Part shown: positions 59,157-64,000 of the stretch, piece by piece | Layout: the number at the start of each line of letters is the position of its first letter | How positions within the stretch are numbered: position 1 is the first letter of the stretch | Assembly: GCF_030272615.1 (NCBI RefSeq) | Contig: NC_081410.1 | Span: 284,579,957 to 284,643,956 of the forward strand | From: Cryptomeria japonica | Taxonomy: Eukaryota > Streptophyta > Pinopsida > Cupressales > Cupressaceae | DNA: 64,000 nt | Reading direction: 5' to 3' | The notes under the pieces: model-generated | What the model saw: the letters and a program-made list of their open reading frames with translations, nothing else | Databases searched by the model: none | What the model was told of the DNA's origin: nothing | Program-made: the position numbers and the translations under genes

Positions 59157-59710
59157 ACATGTGTGTTAGATATTGTGCTAGAATTCGATTGTCCAAAATT
59201 TGTTTCGATAAGTGATCAATTGTCAATGTAAATGTGATAGCGTGATATGAAACAAAAAGATGGTTCAAGTGTTTAAAGGTTTGCAAGTATTTCGATCTTT
59301 GGTTTTGGAGTGCAATGATGATGATTTGATAAAAATCAAGTCCAGTAGGAACGATATATCCTTTGATGTGGGACAAGATTATCCTGACCAAATGTTTTAG
59401 TTTTGTGAGAAAGGATGGTAGATCCTAATGAAAAACTATGTTTGAGTGATCATTTTACCAAAGAGGGTGATAATGCACTTTGAGATGTTTAGATCTTGAA
59501 CTTGTTGGGGGTGAGTACTTGAAAACCTTGAGGTGTTTATGTTCTAAAGTTTGATTTCAATGGATGATAACATGATCAAGTGAACAAAGGAGACAATCCA
59601 AGCACAGAATGACAGAGAACAAGCGTTTATGATTACGAGAAATTGATCAAGAAAAAATGAAAGATCCCAAAAATGCATGCAAGACACAACTCTAGACTAG
59701 CAGAAACAGA

Positions 59711-60030
59711 GACTCGTACGACAAACTATACTACTCCAAACAACAAAAGGTACAAGGCCATATTACAAAATAGGATATTCACGTGAAAAACCAGAGCCTT
59801 GTACGATAGACTATACAACCCCAAATGACAAAATATACTAGGACATATGACAAACTAGAATTTTCATGTGCAAAAGAACAGGCTCGCATGACAAACGTTT
59901 CTAATGCATACGATAAAATAGATTCCTCATATGACAAAGAATATTAAGCAATACGACAAATAACCAGTTTGTACAATAGACTTTTCTAAACCATACAACA
60001 AGATAAATGCCTCGTATGACAAATAACAGA
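59711..60030. repeat. Cluster of degenerate TCGTACGACAAA motifs
   Basis: About ten copies are spaced irregularly by roughly 15 to 100 bases. Clear ones are TCGTACGACAAA (59714), TTGTACGATAGA (59813), TCGCATGACAAA (59893), CATACGATAAAA (59918), TCATATGACAAA (59937) and TCGTATGACAAA (60013). A second cluster lies at 61058-61235. The core TCGTACGA is palindromic. Most variants are C-to-T or G-to-A changes of the core. Confidence 0.8.
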
Positions 60031-61057
60031 ACATAGGTAAATGTGTTTGTTTGGTCAAATTTTGATCACTGAAGTCTGATGTTTTGCTTATGTTTTCCAA
60101 TTTTAGATGTCCGATTTTTCAATTTAGGGATGAATACACAATAAACATGCGATATGTTAAATGAACTCAAGCATGCTAAACCCTAAGGAAGTTGGCTGAG
60201 GAGAGAAAACCTTTTCTTTCAAACTTAGGTACACACCCAATAACTAATCAGAATATGGTCGCTGAGTCACGCAATGGATTCTCAATGTCGTATTATCCGA
60301 GTCCAAACACTAATAGGGGCATGATATGGCAAGTATCTTGGGAGAGTTACTATCTCTCTTGCACAAAGATTATCACCCTTTCAGAGGTGAATCAGGTAGC
60401 TTCTAATTTAACCGGAAGTAGTAAGGGATATGTTCATTGCGTCAGGGTATAATGCTCAATTAAGAGATCTCCTAGCCTTAAAAACCAAGGTTTGCTATAG
60501 CCGAAGGTATGAAGGAGAGCTATTTCTAAGCACTGTCATTGACTTGATTTTCATCAAATCACATTTATTTTATAGTGGGTAGGATTACTTGGCATTAGCC
60601 ATTCCCACTTAGGTCGTTCCCCTCTCACTGGCCTTAATGGCTAAGAGTTATTAGCTCCTCGGGAGGGCAGGCCCGCTAAAGAAATGCACTAATGAAAGTA
60701 AAATATGAGTCTAGCTTTCTGATCACCTAATAAAGGTGAGAGCATACTCGAGTATCATCAAAAACACAAAATACATGATTGTTCATTACTTTAGCAAAAG
60801 ATAAGTGTGCCTAGAAATATTTAAGAAATACACAAAGTTTTGTTCAATTCTTTTTAGGCAACCTGCAAAATAGATCCATTAGTAATCATGATATGTTTAG
60901 TTGAAATTAGTCTTTGGCTAGTGCATCTTTGATAATCATCCTGCAAAACTAGTTAGGCTGCCAAAAATCTCATAAACAAACCAGGGTTAGCATTAATAAT
61001 GATTGGATTAAAATGTAAACACCCTGAAATGCAGTCTATTTAAGAAAAACAGAAGTA

Positions 61058-61235
61058 GAAAGTCGTACGACATGCTTTACCAGCTCGTACGACAAAACTT
61101 TAGATCTCGTGTGAAAGCAAAAATAGGCTCATATGACACAGAAATGAGCTTATACGATGAGTAAAGAATGATTATCGTGCCATCTCACAAAGAAGTTTGT
61201 ACGAGCCAACAAAGGAAATCATACGATTTTCAGAA
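61058..61235. repeat. Second cluster of TCGTACGACAAA motifs
   Basis: About six copies, including TCGTACGACATG (61063), TCGTACGACAAA (61085), TCATATGACACA (61129), TTATACGATGAG (61151), TTGTACGAGCCA (61198) and TCATACGATTTT. It lies just downstream of the PBS of Gypsy D in transcript sense. Confidence 0.75.
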
Positions 61236-61294
61236 CCAAACCCGGGCAGAGATGAATGTTGATGAAGCTTAAGAGGCCAAAAATGATAATTTTG

Positions 61295-61312
61295 GCCCCA
61301 CGGTGGGCACCA
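61295..61312 (-). other. Primer-binding site of Gypsy D, tRNA-Lys type
   Basis: The minus strand reads TGGTGCCCACCGTGGGGC, one base from TGGCGCCCACCGTGGGGC, the complement of the 3' end of plant tRNA-Lys as I know it. It begins three bases after the LTR. Confidence 0.8.
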
Positions 61313-61720
61313 AAATGTTGTGCCTGTGAAATGTATATCTGCAGCTGCAACACAAAACACTCAATAGATCATTACAAGCATGGTTAGCAAATTTAAAACA
61401 AATAAAGATAAAACCATGGCTAATTGATCTATTGCCTCCTAATAAATGTGAGTGTAGATTTGCTCTCAAATCTGGATAAGAAAATTCCAGTGACTTGACT
61501 ACATCTAGATGGAGGATTTAAGATGATAATGATGCATTTAATCTAGAAAAGAGAAGATTAAGCTACATGATTCAACAATTATGCTAGAAAATAAGCTAGA
61601 TCTAAGAATGCAATTGCCTATAATAACAATGCTCAAATGATATGCTAAGATTAATATGCCTATAGTAACAATGCTCAAAATGAAAATGAGATGGGATGAT
61701 TATTGCTCCAAAATGAGGTC

Positions 61721-61728
61721 TATTTATT
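61721..61728 (-). promoter_or_regulatory. TATA-like box in Gypsy D LTR
   Basis: The minus strand reads CCAATAAATAGACC. Its place in the inner half of the LTR suits a transcription start before the PBS. No second LTR is available to test conservation. Confidence 0.4.
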
Positions 61729-61820
61729 GGATTTCTAAGGCCAGGGGTGAGATGGCAAGAATCAACGGTCAAGATTGAGTTTGAAGATATCAATGGTGAA
61801 ATTGGAGGAGGTTGGAAAAG

Positions 61821-61946
61821 AGGTTGGATGAAAGGGAATATTTGTCATCTCTATGGTGACAAGTGTCAAGAGGCTTCTAGAAGAGGTTGGATGAAAGGGA
61901 ACATTTGTCATCTCTATGGTGACAAGTGTCAAGAGGTTTTGTTCAT
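61821..61946 (-). repeat. 63-bp tandem duplication in Gypsy D LTR
   Basis: AGGTTGGATGAAAGGGAA begins at 61821 and at 61884, and both copies continue through TTTGTCATCTCTATGGTGAC. Only a few bases differ, so it is younger than most changes nearby. Confidence 0.95.
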
Positions 61947-62412
61947 GAGAGAGCAAGTGTCTAAGGAAAGGGGACATGTGGCGCAAGAATTCCATGTGTC
62001 TCAAGGGGAGAGTAGGTTTAATTAAACCCAAGGTTAGATGAAATGAGTTAGGTTTAGAAGGGGTTAGGTTAGGTGGTTAGAAGTTAGGAGGCATGTGGGT
62101 AAATTTGAATTTAAAAATTCAAATAAGACTAATTAATTCTCAACAACTCATAAATTGATTTTTTTTTAATTAATTAGAAGATTAGAAGAATTAATTGAAG
62201 ATGGGGGGAGAATTAATTAATTAGAGTTAATTAATCAAAGAGGACTATTGAAATGAACCTATTAAATAAATCCTTAGATTTATTAATAAGTAGATGAAAG
62301 GGGGAATTTAATCAAATTACTTAGTGAATTCAATTAAATTGGGAAAGGGAATTAATTAAATAATTGCTTATTTAATTAATTATCTTCAGACCATTTTTAG
62401 GTGTATACAACA

Positions 62413-62915
62413 ACCATCTAGTCCACAATTGCTTGATAGACTCAAGAGCCAGTAATTCAATTATGCCCAAAGAACTTGCAGATAAACTTGGTCTAATTTA
62501 TGAGCCTGTTTCTAGAGGAGTTGTACAATTAGATGGAACAACAGTTAAGTTAGTTGGATTGGTCAAAAATATTGGTTTGACCTTGCATGCTTGTCCTAAT
62601 TTTGTAATACCTTAGGACATGTACATAGCTGACTTACCTTCATACTTTAATATTTACCTATCTAGAGATTTCACAACAAAATTAGGAGAATACCTTTTTG
62701 CTGATTGCTCACACTTGTTTTTTAGAACCTGGTATGGTACTAAGGTTACCATTAAGTCAGAACCCCAAGCCACTTGCCACTTAGAACCATATACCCCAAG
62801 TCCTATAAATGCAGATCTTACCATTAGAGACCATGAGGAGTTACCACCTATTGAGGATCCAGAGACACCTATTCAAGGCATACCTGATGTGAATTTGGAT
62901 GAGTGGGCAACTTAG
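62413..62915 (+). pseudogene. pol: Gypsy E protease relic
   Basis: After the LTR of D the frame reads NHLVHNCLIDSRASNSIMP. The active-site triad DSGA of the family is DSRA here, so the essential glycine is changed. It continues with GVVQLDGTTVKLVGLVKN, a stop at 62613, then MYIADLPSYFNIYLSRDF and a spacer with HEELPPIEDPETPIQG. It lies in one frame with the gag-side relative in C as guide. Confidence 0.8.
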
Positions 62916-63039
62916 AATACTACAAAAGATCATTTCATCAGCATGAATGAAATAGGTCTTGGTTTTTATATGATTCATGAGGAGGATTATGTTATTCCTA
63001 AGCTTGAAAAAGAGGATATTTCACTTGACCAGCAGTCAG

Positions 63040-63480
63040 AACAACAACAAAATCAGGTTTGGCAGCTTTATCTTGATGGTTCAAGAGGTAAGAATGGTTC
63101 CAGAGGTGATGTTATGCTAGTTTCACCCAAAGGTATGAGATAATATACTTCTTTCTAATTTTGTTTTAGCTATAAAAATAATACAACTGAGTATAAATCA
63201 TTAGCACGTGGCTTAGAATGGGATAGGCAGAAAAAAGTTAAATGTTTACAAGTTTTTGGTGATAGTGAACTAGTTGTGAACCAAGTAAGGAATATCCATG
63301 TCACCAAAAATGATGTTTTGAAGATGTACAAGCATAGAATTTGGGATTTAATTGAAGATTTTGATGCATTTAATTTGTTGTCCATACCTAGAAGTCAAAA
63401 TAAAGAAGTGGATAGGCTTGTTGCTTTAGGAGCTCAGTTCAATATTCCAAAAGAACTAGAAAATATTGATAGACAATAGT
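63040..63480 (+). pseudogene. pol: Second RNase H of Gypsy E, upstream of the RT
   Basis: The motifs in order are VWQLYLDGSRGKNGSRGDVM (D), NNTTEYKSLARGL (E), LQVFGDSELVVNQV (D) and SRNIP-like IPRSQNKEVDRLVALGAQF (D). All four acids of a DEDD RNase H are present. It is preceded by protease (62413-62915) and followed by the linker VVVRPSVPDNIVNWQV and the RT start at about 63770. The same arrangement exists in Gypsy C. Stops near 63140 and 63160 and a frame change interrupt it, but the second half (63276-63479) is open. Confidence 0.8.
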
Positions 63481-64000
63481 ATGTTAAAGTTGTAGTAAGG
63501 CCCTCAGTTCCAGATAACATTGTTAATTGGCAGGTTTGACTCAAATGAGAAGATTACCAATTTCCTAATTGAATAAGTTGAGTTTTCTACTGGAAATCAA
63601 CATAAGTTCAATGATCAATATGAAAATCAGTTTCTCCAATTGAAAACTAACAAGCTTCCCAAGGGTCTGGTAACCCTTGAATCTATTTTAATAAAGATGA
63701 TCAAGTTAGAAAGGATAAAGTCAACATGTTTGTGAAGGAATAATATTATGAACCTGTTGAAATATTCAAAAACAAGCTACTGAAAATTGGCAAGGTATGT
63801 ACCCCTGAAGAAAAACATGCTTTTGTAAAACTTTGTCAAGAATTCAATGACATATTTTCATGGAGGTATGAAGATTTGAAAGGATTTGATCCTCATTTAG
63901 CTCAACATACCATAGAGATGGTAGATAATGCAAAACCATTAAGGTAGAAACAAAGGCCTCTTAATCCAAAATTACAACATCTTATGAGGACTGAGTTAAA
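63481..64000 (+). pseudogene. pol: Gypsy E linker and start of reverse transcriptase
   Basis: The linker at 63480-63740 has KVVVRPSVPDN, KLPKGLVTLESIL-like sequence and FKNKLLKIGKVCTPEEKHAF. The RT N-terminal region follows with LCQEFNDIFSWRYEDLKGFD and AQHTIEMVDNAKPLR, equal to the start of RT in Gypsy C. It runs off the window at 64000, so the catalytic part is not visible. Stops occur at about 63538, 63570, 63742 and 63946. Confidence 0.75.

Larger units (their letters stand above)
59157..61294 (-). other. 5' leader of Gypsy D
   Basis: About 2.1 kb between PBS and gag, long as is usual in Tat elements. It holds two clusters of a degenerate 12-base motif (59711-60030 and 61058-61235). The middle (60030-61050) has no repeat and no convincing gene; an 86-codon open frame at 60192-60452 on the plus strand has no domain. 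Confidence 0.6.
50419..62412 (-). mobile_element. Gypsy element D (Tat-like), 3' LTR missing
   Basis: On the minus strand from right to left: 5' LTR (62412-61316), PBS for tRNA-Lys, a 2.1-kb leader, gag, protease, G-patch-like domain, acidic linker, RT, degenerate RNase H, second RNase H, integrase, and a 3' non-coding part. This order (RT, RNase H, second RNase H, integrase) and the gag motif CDFHRNKGHH are those of plant Tat elements. The left end does not carry the matching LTR, so it is deleted. The element sits inside Gypsy E. Stops and frameshifts are scattered but long stretches are readable. Confidence 0.85.
61316..62412 (-). repeat. Gypsy D 5' LTR (1097 bp)
   Basis: On the plus strand it runs from TGTTGTGCCTG to GTGTATACAACA, giving TG...CA termini and short inverted ends TGTTGT/ACAACA. 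One end adjoins the PBS, the other abuts protease codons of Gypsy E. It contains a 63-bp tandem duplication, a TATA-like AATAAATA (minus, 61721-61728) and the words ATCAACGGTCAAGAT and GGACATGTGGCGC. No partner LTR is present on the left. Confidence 0.8.
44641..64000 (+). mobile_element. Gypsy element E, split by Gypsy D, continues past the window
   Basis: Left part: a long LTR or leader, doubled PBS and gag to about 50335. Right part from 62413: protease, second RNase H, linker and RT start, running off the window. The parts join logically: gag of E ends inside the spacer that precedes protease in its relative Gypsy C, and the right part opens with NHLVHNCLIDSRASNS, the protease start (compare VHNCMVDSGATSS in C). 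About 80 codons of the C spacer have no counterpart, so a deletion accompanied or followed the insertion of D. Many stops and frameshifts. Confidence 0.75.

Noticed and set aside
59711-60030. CRISPR-like array
   Set aside because: Repeats are short, degenerate and unevenly spaced, and the context is a plant retrotransposon leader.
60192-60452. 86-codon plus-strand open frame in the leader of Gypsy D
   Set aside because: It is antisense to the element, has no domain and no second copy to show conservation.
1-64000. tRNA or rRNA genes
   Set aside because: No cloverleaf with A and B boxes and no rRNA-like block was noticed; the PBS sequences only pair with tRNA ends. A tRNAscan run would settle it.

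Overview
The window is non-genic DNA from a large plant nuclear genome. It is a pile of old LTR retrotransposons inserted into one another, plus one LINE. Plant origin follows from a pentatricopeptide-repeat (PPR) relic, Copia elements primed by initiator tRNA-Met, Tat-type Gypsy elements with a second RNase H, and a LINE with a C-terminal RNase H. Low gene density, long LTRs and heavy decay suggest a gymnosperm such as a conifer; that is inference. I see no intact host gene, tRNA, rRNA or CRISPR. Every coding region carries stops or frameshifts.

Layout. 1-626 (-): relic of an unrecognised protein. 627-3208: non-coding, with a 478-bp tandem duplication. 3209-6752 (+): Copia A, truncated pol and LTR remnant. 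6952-17540 (+): Copia B, a gag-only non-autonomous element with 2.4-kb LTRs; its 5' LTR has lost about 0.28 kb and gained a 2.6-kb block with a PPR relic. 17541 to about 29870 (-): Gypsy C, from integrase on the left to gag and 5' LTR on the right, the LTR split by Copia F (24256-28746, -). 29871-35500: T-rich spacer, two opposed LTR-like pieces, and a small plus-strand LINE reverse-transcriptase relic. 35640 to about 43500 (-): LINE with ORF1 and ORF2. 44099-44640 (-): Copia LTR piece. 44641-64000 (+): Gypsy E, split between gag and protease by Gypsy D (50419-62412, -).

The most notable point is pol architecture. Gypsy C and E belong to one family whose second, archaeal-type-looking RNase H lies between protease and reverse transcriptase, while the usual RNase H after the RT (visible in C) has lost recognisable catalytic residues. 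Gypsy D has the Tat-like order RT, degenerate RNase H, second RNase H, integrase, and also a G-patch-like domain after its protease. C and E share an unusual gag zinc knuckle (CX2CX3HX4C).

Other oddities: a duplicated primer-binding site in E, an array of degenerate TCGTACGACAAA motifs in the leader of D, and a hairpin where E meets D. Domain calls come from motifs read by eye; boundaries without clear terminal sequence are approximate.
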